56,345 bases of DNA from Lichtheimia corymbifera B2541 (taxonomy: Eukaryota; Mucoromycota; Mucoromycetes; Mucorales; Lichtheimiaceae), in assembly GCA_000697475.1 (NCBI GenBank), contig JNEU01000589.1, positions 1-56,345 on the forward strand, given 5' to 3'. The position numbers and the translations under genes are program-made. Under the pieces are notes generated by a model that saw only the letters and a list, made by a program, of their open reading frames with translations, searched no databases and was not told where the DNA came from. Below are positions 11,515 through 23,259 of this stretch, in pieces (positions within the stretch are counted from its first letter, which is position 1; every line of letters begins with the position of its first letter).

Positions 11515-13601
11515 CTACTGCTGCTGCCGACGTTTTATTTGCACCATGAAGCTATTTTTGTGTACGCCTAGTGTGATAAACGACGATCGGTCTTGGGCGT
11601 CTTCCAGCTCTTGTTTGGTTGCCGAAAAGTCAAACATTTTGACAAGGAGTGCGATCGACAAACGCATTTCTTGTAGTGCAAACGTTTCTGCCGATACAAT
11701 TACGTGAACTATGCGTCGTTATCAGTCTCATGGAGCATAACATGATCGTAATGGGTTCACATAAATACTATCTACTTACCCAATGCTGAAAGGAAAATAG
11801 GCATCCATATCTGGGGGAGTGGATGATCCCTCTAGCCATCTCTCAGGATCGAATTTTTCAGGTTCTGGCCAATAGTTCGGGTTAAGATGTGCGTCATAGA
11901 CATTGCAATGGACGATTGTCTATATGAAAGACCATATTTTTCATTAGAGAGATGATGATGTATGATAATGGAAAAAGAATCACTACCCCCTTTGGAATAA
12001 AGAGCCGACCACCAAGCACCATGTCACGATCAGCCCGACGTTGCAATCCATTAGCTGCTATCGAGTCCATACGCAAGGTCTCGTTTATCACTGCATTCAA
12101 GTATGGCAGCTTTTGGATTTGCGCATGGGTAAAGAATTTTTGATCGTCATTCACAGGTACCGCATCGATCTCATCCCGCAACTTTTTAAAGACATGTGGA
12201 TTTTTGATGAGCTGGATGATTGCAAACCCAGTGGAATTGCTTGTTGTCTCTGATCCAGCAATCAAGAATAGCACAGTTTCTTCAGCAATCGCATTGGCTG
12301 TTAGGCTTTCATCGGCATTTTGTTGCGTGTCAATCAAAAATTGCAAAATATCATTGCGTCTCCCAGCTTCACCGCTCTCGATACGACCAACGATAAGCTT
12401 TTTCATGAACTAGGTATGAAAGGTAACATAAGCAATGCATATCAAAACATGTCATTTATTGGAAACACTCACCTCTTGCAGCTGGACATTGGCTGCAAGC
12501 AAACGTCTTGCAGAGAATAACAACGAGAGCCGTCCAAGGAAAGGATGGGAGGCAATCTAGAGCATTGTGGATGAATAATGCATGCTGACTGCTATATAGT
12601 AGGTAGGGATGTGTTCTTACATGTGAGGCTAGCTTCATGTTTTGGCTCACCACTTGTGGCACAATGTGATCGCCGCCATCCAACAAATGGAAGGTACCAC
12701 CAAACGCAGTCTCAGCAATGACATCAAGCGCGAGATATTGCAGCAGGATCCAGATGTCAACGGTGCCATAGCCAGTGTGAGGATCGAACGAGTTTTCAAT
12801 GTCGTTGTCAATTCGCTTGATAAATGATTCTAGGATATCGGCCATGTAATGCTCGAGTGAATTGATGTACTTGGTCGAAAAAGCCGGTGATACCACGCGT
12901 CTCTAATGGCGTGATGGTTAATAAATAACAAAGAATTTGTTATCAAAAATGCATTACCCTCTTTTTGTGAAACGTCTTGTCAGTCGTACTGAACACAGTT
13001 CCGGCGTTATCGTCTGCATGATAATTAGAGACATAGCAATAGTAAAATTGGTGTCGTCACGCTCTACTTACCATTGCTGCGATTGAGCCTTTCATACAAA
13101 GGTCCTTTGGGCAAGTCATCTTTCAATAGCACCTGGCGTAGCATATCTTTGTCTGCGATCAAGATGTGCCGTGGACCAACGCGTACGACTTGGCCATACG
13201 TCTTTTGTAGATTTTTGAAATATCTCCAGCTATCGACACAAGCAATGTTACTATTATCATGGGGTATGCAAAACGAGCAATGTGGGCAACTTACGCTTTA
13301 CCAGGAGCTTTACTGGCATAAACCACATCCATGAACTTGAATTTGAAAGGGCCAGGGATATTTCGCAGGGGGCCAAAAAAGGCATCAAAAGTTTTCTGTA
13401 TGCATAGGCATATGAGTAATTCCTACTATGTGTATCATGGATGGTTGCTGTCAAGGTTACCAGTACAAGGTAATAGGTGATTGCAGAAACAAGGGCAGCC
13501 TTGGAAATCTGATGGAGAGCATTTTGACGATTACCAAACACATCAATCATGCGCTGGGCCACTAATTGCAGTGATTGACGGAACGCAGTATCCTGATTCA
13601 T
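11515..13601 (-). pseudogene. Cytochrome P450 (tandem copy 2) with a 1-nt frameshift after the haem loop
   Basis: Paralogue of the neighbouring P450 with the same nine-exon layout: 13601-13461, 13395-13295, 13229-13072, 13013-12958, 12902-12621, 12556-12473, 12409-11987, 11919-11780, 11708-11515. Hinge (PLRNIPGPF), I-helix (AGSETTS), ExxR (NETLR), PERW-type (FDPERW) and haem loop (FSIGSRNCIG) are all present. In the last exon one extra base near 11681-11687, relative to copy 1, shifts the frame. Translation then continues for about 16 unrelated residues and stops at 11630-11632. In the shifted frame the expected C-terminus is intact up to the stop at 11515-11517. The break is therefore recent, or it is a sequencing error. 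If real, the product loses the L-helix and the C-terminal beta sheet and is unlikely to fold. Compensated length would be about 525 aa. Confidence 0.8.
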
Positions 13602-15365
13602 AAGGTTGGGAATAAGAATGAGTATCCCGGAGGATACAGACATGACAGCCTTTTATATACAGGAATGTCAAACAAAAGCGGATAATTAGGGCTGACAAGC
13701 CCTGACAAAACAATAGATCGTTTGAGCAACAAGGTTAATAAAAGCTGACCGCGTGGTGAACATTACACAGACGAAGGCACATGACCAGCTTGCTCTATAT
13801 TTCTGTCAGCATTCGATTACAGTGCATATAAGCGCGTGTGTTGCCCTTGCATTTTTACACGTCCAAACATAATCAACAATAAAGTCAACATAAACGAAGT
13901 AGTCGTTTTCATGCCACAATTTATTTACAATGGTAATTTCTATATACAAAGCCACTTGGCACATACCTATGTAATCTGAAGGTTGGGTTAGTAATGCTTC
14001 TTATAATGAACGCATCCTTCCAAATCCTTTGTTTTCTTCCCCAATCCCATCAGATCATATAGTTTTCTCCACGTCACTTGTCAGTGTTAGCATGGAATAT
14101 GATTGATTCATCATTGAGACTGGCGCTCAGCCACCCCCAAAACACACGCGACCACCCGATACTCACCCTTTGGTTTACTTGATGCAGAACCAGACACCTC
14201 GCATGTTATATCACTTGATAAGAAACCTGTATCAGATGGGTTGGATTAGTTGAGATGACCAACACAATGCTTGAATGAAAAAAGTGAAACAGGGTTTGGG
14301 TAGTTCAGAAACGCTCGTTTGGCTTTGAGCAGTCGTATCGCCATGGTTTTGTACGATTGGGGCGACAAGCTTGTCATCACAAGATAGAAGGGAGTAAAAA
14401 GGGATCTTGAAAAGGGAAGAACAAACATACCTTGTAGAGCTGAAAAAGAGAGCTGAAGAAAGAGAACAAAACAAAACCAACAGAGCGAGGTGCTCCTTAA
14501 ATACAAAAGAAAATTTTTACCTGCTGGGCAGGAAGCTGGGGTTAAACAGCAGCGATTATGGACTGATTGGCTGCGGTTGAAAAGCGGTGTACGATCCAAC
14601 GCTACTGTCAATGGATGTTGCGCGTACAATATTCGCATTTTGAGTTTATTCATGGATCGCATTTTGATAAATCATAGCTTTTGTATTAGATCCCATCCCT
14701 GCTTTGTCGTGTTCATCAAAGTACAAATGACACGCTTGATATCATCGATCCTATAGCTTTATCCTAAGGCACGCCGTATGACTCAAACAAAGACTAGGGA
14801 AACAAAGAAAGAAGCGTATTTGGGGAAGCGTCATTCTTATTGGTGGTCCTGCTGATCCCAGATTTTCGGTGCTAACAATCACGATGCCATTCACGAGTAG
14901 CATAAGTCATTTTATCTTTATTAAACGAAGCATGTCAGGTAACAAGTATGAATGGAATAAAGAGCAATCATCTGATGTTGATAATGTGTCCAAGGAGAAC
15001 AAGGCAAAGTGATCGAAGAAACAGCCAAGATGATTTGTAGTACACCGACGCTGGTCATTAAAATGATTTCCTCTTTTGTTGACAAGTACCCGAGCGACCA
15101 ATGCGTATCAGATGGTATCCATGTCTATGCATATGGCATCAACAAGGCTTGTGCATATTCACAGGGATGTAATGAAGCGAATAACCAATGAGATCAAGTC
15201 ATCCTTTTTATTTCGATATCGTTGCTAGTAACAGTAGTAGGTAGGTAGCTCACGGGATCTTAATGCGTCATCTATTCTGTGTATGTGTGTGTTGAAACAT
15301 TGCCCAGAAAACTTATTCCAGTGACTTTTCCGCCAAGGCGATTGTATTGTTCTTTTCTTTTCCCA
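13602..15365. other. Long divergent intergenic region between P450 copy 2 and the zinc-cluster regulator
   Basis: About 1.76 kb separates the leftward P450 and the rightward regulator. A TATA box lies at 13651-13659. Splice-like signals on the minus strand (donor AAG|GTATGT near 14427, acceptor GATACAG near 14230, donor-like GGTGAGT near 14166) suggest a spliced transcript, but only very short ORFs follow. A box C-like ATGATGA (minus strand, 14108-14114) is also present. No protein gene could be supported. Confidence 0.45.
13651..13659 (-). promoter_or_regulatory. TATA box of P450 copy 2
   Basis: TATATAAAA on the minus strand lies about 50 bp upstream of the ATG at 13601. It argues against the in-frame ATG at 13643, which would sit about 10 bp from it. 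Confidence 0.6.
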
Positions 15366-17541
15366 ATGCCGCGTAATACACCTTGTCGAGGTATTCTATC
15401 TTACTAGTATGAAGCCTGGTCTATATCCAATTATATCATGCACTCACCGTGTAGTCTATAGACTGCAAGAAACGACGACGAAAATGTGTCTGGGAGCCGT
15501 ATTCAACAATATGTCTTCGGTGTTCGAGACTCGAGCTTCAGTGTGTTCAATTCGACGATTCAGCCGATGAAGAAGACGAATACGATATATCCATGGTCGA
15601 TGGCACCAGAGACATTCAAAGGTGGTTGAACGATGTTACAGCTTTGCAAGCAGAGATGCGACAGCTTGAGGCCGCCATTCGTGCAGCTTCTTCGGTGCCT
15701 GCCTTGTGCGCAGCAGGTAGCAGCAGCAGTAGCGATACTGATAGCGAATACAGCGCATTATCACCCATGACACCAGCATCATCATCAGTAGAAAACACAG
15801 TATTCACCAATGTTGCTAAATCAGCTGAACCCAACTGGAAGCTTAGTATTGTGGGTGGCACTGTGAGGTTGGAGACGAGCATCCGCAGCATCGATGAATT
15901 ATTGCAATTTAGCCAAGCATCTTTCCGCTATCTCTCGCCTTTTTCAAGTCTTTTCGCCAACGAATCAGTGGTTTTCGAAAGCACATCAGCACATGTCGTC
16001 TCTACAGCATTACGTCTTGTTTCAAGGCAAAGTCTACGCCATTCTCGCATGCAATTATTACCAGTGGAATTACCTATCATGTACGACTATCGATCAATCA
16101 TTGATAAGCTCGTCAACTTGCACATTGAATGCCACAGCAATCGTATACCATTATTACATGCACCCACCTTCATGACATATTATCGGTCGCTCGATGATCC
16201 ACTCAAAAGCCCTGTTGTCATGGCAGTATGTGTCAATATGCTTGGAAGTTTTCGACGTGGAATCGATTACACAGCACAAGAAAAACGACAGCTCTCAGAC
16301 TTCTTTTATCAAAAATGCCGAGATTTGCTCCTTGATATGTTTGATGACCCAGATCGAAGGCTTGAAACGGTCATCACCATTTCTTTACTTGTCACTTATG
16401 TATCCCTTATACGACTTCAGTTTGCAGAAGCACGTCGACTAGCAACGATCGCCTCTCTTATAGCCAAAGATATCGAGTCATCCGGTCTTGATCATATGCA
16501 GAAATACGAACGTGCCCTGTTTCAACGACACAGAGCCCACGTTGAGCATAATATGAAAATGCTTTCGATGTTGTTGGATGAAACCGACGATCATATCCCA
16601 TGTGGTGAACCAATGGAGGCATTGGATGACGAGAGCAAAGAGAATCACGAGTTTATTGGTGCGCTTAATCATCTCGGTCGATTGGCACAATCTCCTTATA
16701 TCCATCAAACAATGGTACGTGTCATCATGTTGTCGTCATAGTGTTGGTAAGCATTACTCACGTGGACATTCTCTTATTATGTATGTATAGCCACACATTA
16801 GAAGACTGATACGTGGAATTCCAAGCGAGGTTAATCTGGATCTCGTACTACGATATGAGACGGTTGTATGCGAATGGTGGTCGACGTTACCAGAGGACTT
16901 GCGCTTTTGCAATAACCCATTCTCCCCTGAGGTCTTTGAAAAGCTGGACTTTGTTGACAACGAATTACAATTTATGGTGTTTGGCTTTACCCATTGCATG
17001 AATATGATGGTCCACGCCAATATGTTAAGTCCACGATCTCCACAAAACAATGGCCAAGCCGAAGAAATATTGGAAGTTATCCGGCAACGTGCCATCAACA
17101 TGACGGTCCAATCATGTGACATGTTACTTGCTGTATTGAACCGGTGGACACAGCTCGACATGAATAAGGAAATGAGTAAGTATTTTGTGTATGGATGGAT
17201 TATGGGATCATCTTTTTCTCATTTTATATTTTATAGTGCCATTGATTGTCATGGGCCATGTCATGTATTCTTTATTGTGCATTTCTGTTATTCCACAAGC
17301 ACAGATCCCTGAACGACTCAAATCCAATTTCTACCGACTATTCGATGAAGTAGCGTCATTTTTGCCAGCGGACCATCATGTACCATCCACCATTTCACCT
17401 ATACTATCCTTCATGTCTAACAAGGAAGCATCAGAGCTACAGGTGTATTATGAATATGCACTCCCAGGCATTGCATTTGTATCTGACATTATGGATTCAT
17501 CGCTTCAACATATACAAACCCATATCCCACTCCGTGTGTAA
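15366..17541 (+). CDS. Zn2Cys6 binuclear-cluster transcription factor
   Basis: Fungal-type nuclear transcription regulator. Four exons: 15366-15390, 15462-16714, 16791-17175, 17237-17541; coding total 1,968 nt (655 aa). Exon 1 codes only eight residues and a base. Splicing joins its Cys to the next exon and builds the Zn2Cys6 cluster: CRDC, six residues, C, eight residues, CLRC, six residues, C. The cluster is followed by an acidic patch and a heptad-like helix (ALQAEMRQLEAAIRAA) suited to dimerisation. The remainder is helical and resembles the fungal transcription-factor middle homology region. Its location, divergent from the P450 pair, raises the possibility that it regulates them, but nothing in the sequence proves this. 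Without the small first exon the zinc cluster is lost, so automatic models may start at 15593. Confidence 0.9.
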
Positions 17542-17934
17542 TACTCTGTACTGTTTAGAAATCAAATACATTATACGTTGTGATTGCTTTTTATTATACG
17601 TTGTTGTACACTGTATGTGGTTTCCATGGATACGAACGACATCTATCTACTGGAAGAGAGCGTTTGGCAAGTCCGGTTGGGTCGGCGCACACACGTCACA
17701 AAAAAAGCCCAACTGGTCTAGGGTGAAGGTAAACCTTCCACAACCGATATCTCCTTGTGCAGAAAGGGTAGGTATAATTGGTGTGGTGAGAATCGAGATG
17801 GGTTTGTGGTGGTGGTATCAAGTAGAGCTTGGGAATGAAGAATGGAGTGTGTGTGTGCTAGTATAGTGTGTCCATGGAGACTAAACAAAAAAACGTTGCT
17901 TTCTTGCTTTGTTTTGTAGCCCCACTCCCCACTC
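17542..17934. other. Intergenic, upstream of NDUFA8
   Basis: Contains the likely NDUFA8 promoter. A polypyrimidine run ending TTTTGTAG at about 17910-17919 just before the start codon looks like a 3' splice site and may mark a 5'-UTR intron. No coding feature was seen. Confidence 0.4.
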
Positions 17935-18566
17935 ATGTCGTCCCAACAGCCATCCCACCTTACCGAAAAGCAGTTTGTTGATCCTACGCCTCTTCCTGAC
18001 AACATTCCCAAAGTCGACGAAGTTGGCGCTACATCAGCACCCCTAAAGAGCGCGTCCTTCTTCATTGGCCAGTACTGCAAAGCTTACAATGACGACTTCA
18101 TGCTCTGCAAGGCTGAAAGCAACGATCCTGAGCATTGTCTTAAGGAAGGTCGCAAGGTGACCCGATGTGCTATTGACCTGTAAGGACAGCAGACGCTCTC
18201 TCGACATTATCAACGATCTATATACGCCAACTCACATATCCAAACGTACGCGTTTTCTCACCATTTAGCATCACAAAGCTGCGGGAGAACTGTGGCAAGG
18301 AATTCGATGCCCACTGGCAATGTCTCGAGAACCACAACCAACAATTCTACTCTTGCCGTAAGCCCGAGACCACCTTTAACCAATGTGTATTTGAAAAGTT
18401 GGTACGTTGTCATGGAAATTGGATCAATCAAAGAGGGGGCGGGTGATTGGAATGGAATGACTGATTGGATATATAGGGCTTGGAGAAGAAGATTCCTGGT
18501 TCCCCTGAAGGCCAAGAGCAAGTCCACGAAAAGAAGAACCCCGTCATTAGAAACCAGTTCAAATAA
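17935..18566 (+). CDS. NADH:ubiquinone oxidoreductase subunit NDUFA8-like (twin CX9C)
   Basis: Accessory subunit of mitochondrial complex I, located on the intermembrane-space side. Three exons: 17935-18179, 18269-18401, 18477-18566; 468 nt (155 aa). Characteristic paired CX9C Cys motifs are visible: CKAYNDDFMLC and CLKEGRKVTRC in exon 1, then CGKEFDAHWQC and CLENHNQQFYSC spacing variants in exon 2. These form the disulphide-locked helical hairpins imported through the Mia40 pathway. No cleavable presequence is apparent, as expected for this import route. The C-terminus is charged and ends NPVIRNQFK. Length is a little shorter than animal NDUFA8 (about 172 aa). I am confident of the family because both the double coiled-coil-helix layout and the flanking PLKSASFFIGQYC segment fit. 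Confidence 0.9.
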
Positions 18567-18944
18567 ACCAAACATCACCAATGCAACGCCGCTATTCGCG
18601 GTTGCTGGATAGAACAATGGAAATACCGAGGACGATATCAAAGAATTGTGGGGGAATACACACAGAGTTTATGGGGATTGGATACTTGAATGCATATTTC
18701 ACGAATGCTTAATATCACGAGATTATATACTGTTATAAGGATAACCGAGTGCATTTTCAATTTGAATATGGGATAAGGATCATTAAACGAGATAATTATG
18801 CAAATGAGCAGGAGACAGCAGCAAGGGAAATCAGGATTATCCTTTGTGCAACCGCACGTATGAGGCTCTACGCATTTTGTTCCTCCGCTTTACTCCAACC
18901 TCTTCTTGGCCGCATCACCATTCCACTACCACCACGTGCACAGC
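18567..18944. other. Intergenic between NDUFA8 and SEC10
   Basis: Short spacer between two rightward genes, holding the NDUFA8 3' UTR and the SEC10 promoter. Nothing else was recognised. Confidence 0.55.
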
Positions 18945-21900
18945 ATGTCAGCCCCATCACGACCACCAGCTAATCGGCTGTACGATCTCTCTCCCAATGT
19001 CAAAAAACTCTTATCCATTGACACGTTCAAGGTGTGTTCCATCGACAACAACACGACGTATGCTGGGGAATGCTCATCGCCTTATTTATATACGCTCTCT
19101 AGGGCAACATGTCGACCGATGAGTTTATGGAAAAGATATCCACCGATCTAATCAGTCAAACGAAACAGTACAGTGGTGCAGGTGTGTACGCATAGGCTAT
19201 TATCAAGCTTGTTTATTGATTATGCATAACGATAGCGGCCTTTGACCCAAAGCCTTTCATTCGAACCTTTGAAAACGTCCTCGAGGAATTGAAGCAACTG
19301 AGAACCCGGGTACAAGAACAATGCGATGAATTGGAGAGCTCCACACAGGCGGTGGAGCATCAGTATAAGAAGGATATTGCCGATATGCAGGGTGCTTTCC
19401 AAGTAAGAAAATGACGGATCATCTTTTAAGAATCTATGGAAATTCATGTAATATCTTAGGAAGTTTATCATGCTTATGACAGCTTGGAGACTCGTATTGG
19501 CGACGTGGGTAACACTGCCATCCGCATCGGTGAACAACTCGAGACGATTGACAAGCAACGATCACGTGCATCCGAGAGTCGTGATATTATCGAGTACTTT
19601 ATGGAATTTCAAGAAGGCAACTCGGAACGTCTTAGCTTATTATGTGAAGGTGGCGAGGAAGGTCAACTTAAGGTAAATGATGCTGGATAAAGGAAGGATC
19701 ATGCAGCTTACATTGATGCACAAAAAGGCCGCTGTCATTTGTCGTCGCTTGAACGCTGTTGCCAAGGAAGTCAATACAGATGTGCAGGTAGTTATGGAAC
19801 AAGGGGAATGTCATATGACATGGCTAATTAAAGTCTAATGGATAGGCAAGAATTGGGATCGAAAAGTTCTGTGAGAGCTTTGAAAAGGAGATGCTTGAGG
19901 ATTTCGACCGAGCCTATCGAGAAGGTGATGCTCGTGTGATGGGGGTAAATCATCATGTCAATTTTAGATGCGGTGTACAAAAGAATCTGACGATATTTCT
20001 ATATAGCATCGAGCCAAGGTCCTTTTCGAATTCAATGGTGGAGCATCATGTGTCCAGATGTATGTCAATCAACACGAGTTTTTCATGTCAAATCAAAAGC
20101 TTGAAGAAATGGAGGAGCTCCGGAAATCCGAAGAGTAAGTTTGTATGTTTGTGTGCATTGTAAAGTTACACTAACACGCTCATAATCTTATTCTAGCAAT
20201 TTGGACTTGTCGAATCCCAATGTACCTCCACCAGAAGTAGATACCAGCCTCGTCAAGTTATATGATGATATCAGAATTACGGTTCGCAAAGAAGCTGGGA
20301 TTATTTCTGCTGTTTTTCCTCAACCTGCTACAGTCATGCAAGTGTTTCTTCAACGTGTGTTTGCACAATCGGTAAGGATATCATGCAGGATGGTGGCACA
20401 ACAATGAAGCTCACTCCATGTTTTATAGATACAAAACCATATTGAGCTGCTATTGTCACGAGCTGAGCGTTATTCACAATTGGCGTATTTGCGTACTCTA
20501 TCGTCGACCCATGCTGAAACGAAGCGTCTTGTGGAGAACCTCAAATTTTATTGTTCAAAAGAAGTATCCTTGAACAGCACAGCAGATATGAGTGGTCTCG
20601 TCACAGCAGCTTCACCCGAAGAAGCCTTGGATCGATGCATGAATGATCTCTTTGTACCTTACACCGAGAGTGACCGTTATCTTTCACGAGAAAAGCTTTC
20701 CTTGAATGAGCTCTTTGGAAGAATCATTGCTGAGTTTTTGAGTTACATGGTAAGAATGGGACAGGCTAAAAATGGTATTGGTTGATTGTTCTCACAAGGG
20801 ATTGAATATATAGCAAGAGCGAAAAAAGAACTCGGCAAGGAATCAATCAGTGTTGACACGCACGCTCAATCAGATATCAGCATCAACATCAGGCACCATG
20901 CTAGCAGCTACTTCGCCTGTTGGAGAACCAGCATCACCTAATTCCACGAATCCATTTGAAACAGCCGGTCCTGATCTCCAAAGAAACACCAACACAACCA
21001 GTGCTAATTTGGTGACCGTGGATGATGATGGCTTCAAACTCTTGTCGCGGGATGCTATTATGCGAATGCTCAGTATTCATGCCGAGGCTATTGTGCGTTG
21101 TGTGGAGCTTACCGATTCTCAGGAATTGTGAGTGATCATTATCAGATGTGCGGAGTTGTATATTGACACTTTGTTTGACACATTCCAGACCGACATCCAT
21201 CCAGTTTCTTTACAGCGTGCTTCTCGATTTCATTGGTACAAAATACCTCGATATTGCTTTGGATGAGTATGTTTATATCCTTGGATCAAAAGATACAATA
21301 TCTAATAATATTTTTATAGCGTCATTGAAGAACTCGGTAGTAAACCGGAACCCGATACCAGCTGTTTCCCAGTGGTGGCGAACACAACCAAAGTCATTCA
21401 GCTCGTGCAAAAGCATTTCCAGACAGCCATTGTGCCGCTGGTGGCGAGTGCCCCTTCGACTCACAGAAGTATTCTCGGCAGCAAAAACAAGTTTATGGGT
21501 GCTTTGGAAGGCAAATCAAACGACGTCTTGCAAAAGGAGCTGGATGGTATTACTTCTTGGCTCACAGAGCTGCTATCCCGGCAAAAGAGGAATGACTTTA
21601 AGCCAAGAGATGAGGACGTTATCATGATGAGCACTGGCACACAGGTAATGTATACATGATAACTTGGATTTCTCTTGTGACACATCATTAACCAAAAGTG
21701 TTGTTCCAGCCCTGTGTGCAAATTGTCGACTTCATCACTCGTATTTATCGTGCTGCCAGCAAGTCACTACAAGGCAAGAATCTCGAGACCTTTTTATTCA
21801 AAATCGGCCAGGATTTGCATGCGTAAGTATACAAGGGTGATATGGGAGTGGATGTTTGGATACCACGGAATGGCGGGATTAATCAATGCACATGTGCGTA

Positions 21901-22420
21901 GTATGTTGTTGGAACATTTCAAAAAGTTCTATGTGACACCCACGGGAGGATTGCTTGTTACCAAGTAAGTATCTGATATGGACATGTCCTACGGCATGAC
22001 GACATTGGTAGTGTAGCAAGGTGTTAAGTGGTCAATTTTAGGGACATTGCCAAATATGAAGAAGTCATTCAAATGTTCAAGATACCCGTCCTCAACGACA
22101 TGTTTGATATGCTTCGACAGCTGGGCAACATATTCTTAGTGAAGCCCGAGATCCTCCGATCCATCTTGTCTGAAGGCTACTTGGCCCGCCTTGATCCCAG
22201 CATGCTCTATCCTTACTTGGAGAAGCGCGTTGATTTCAAGAGTGCAAAATTAGACCGGGTATTGGGCGTATCCGTGGATGAAGCACCTGCACCTACTGAT
22301 AGCAAGAGTCAGAGACGATCCCTTTATGTGAACGAGAACACAGTGATCAAAGAGATGCGCAAGAACATTACCAACCGTGATTTCCTTAATCAGGAGTATA
22401 TGGCCATGTTTCAGAAATAG
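18945..22420 (+). CDS. SEC10: Exocyst complex component SEC10
   Basis: Subunit of the octameric exocyst that tethers post-Golgi vesicles to the plasma membrane, important at hyphal tips. Fifteen exons: 18945-19031, 19103-19181, 19236-19402, 19460-19672, 19728-19787, 19846-19944, 20007-20134, 20197-20371, 20429-20749, 20814-21127, 21189-21266, 21320-21644, 21710-21822, 21902-21964, 22042-22420. The total is 2,601 nt (866 aa), near yeast Sec10. Diagnostic features are an N-terminal coiled-coil (VLEELKQLRTRVQEQ), the segment SLETRIGDVGNTAIRIGEQL, and a long all-helical remainder with the C-terminal GGLLVTKDIAKYEE region. The starts of exon 5 (a further AG lies at 19705-19706) and exon 14 are the least certain boundaries. 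A low-complexity Ser/Thr/Asn insert (near 20870-20990) is lineage-specific. Confidence 0.92.
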
Positions 22421-23259
22421 AAATAGAAATGAAATAAAAAGAGAACGATGCGATACCAACAAGCTGCTGTATATGATTATTGGATTAATGCGAATCTTGC
22501 ATGCCAAGCAAAAGCGATAGTAAGGGTGAAATGGGTGATGTTTGAGCAAGTTCTTGCACCTTTACCACGAAAGGAATAGATCGCATATGACTTAATAAAC
22601 TATCGACTATTCGTATCCAGCCATTTGTCTTATGAAGAACAACCCGGATTTTACATGTCACCAGACTTTGTACGTGCGTTCCCGTATAACCCTGGATCAT
22701 TGCATATTCATCAAATAAGCTTGACAATGAAATAACACAAAGAAAGCAAAACAAAGGACGACAACAACAAACAAATGATGAGTTTAAGAGTGGAGGAAGA
22801 TCTTCAAGGTACGATCGAGCACAATCTCCCGTTGTGGAGTCTTTAGGTTTCACACGGAAGCTTCCTTTGCGGAGCGGCTGAGACTCAAAAGAAAAAGACG
22901 TCGTGATGGGGATGTAGGACAATCGATTTATCCAATACACATAGCATGTTTCATATCCAAAAACAAGAATAGACATGATAAGAGAAAAAGAGACTTTGAA
23001 CATGTTGATGGCAGTAACAAGAATCAAAAATAAAGTAGAAAATGAGAGCAGGGGTTATAAAAAGTAGAATGGGGGTTGATGATGAGAGAAAGGAGAAAAA
23101 TGGGGGGAGAAAGCAAATGATACAAAAAGGATCGACGCACCATCCATAAAAGGTAAGGTCGTACCGGAGAATGGCAAGAGCAATTATCACACAGCGTTTC
23201 CACCTTTCAGGTTGTCTTTGAGCTTTCTTCTCCATCTTAACATTCCCATTCTTTTCGCC
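22421..23259. other. Intergenic between SEC10 and the CAS1-like gene
   Basis: A 180-residue leftward open frame lies at 22485-23027, but it lacks recognisable motifs, a clear promoter and splice support, so it is not annotated as a gene. The right part should be the promoter of the next gene. Confidence 0.45.

Noticed and set aside
14907..15191. Short frames on both strands near 15 kb
   Set aside because: Stops lie directly upstream in frame, starts are weak and there is no splice support.
22485..23027. 180-residue leftward open frame between SEC10 and the CAS1-like gene
   Set aside because: No recognisable domain, no clear promoter and irregular composition. It is consistent with a chance frame in the UTRs of neighbouring genes.
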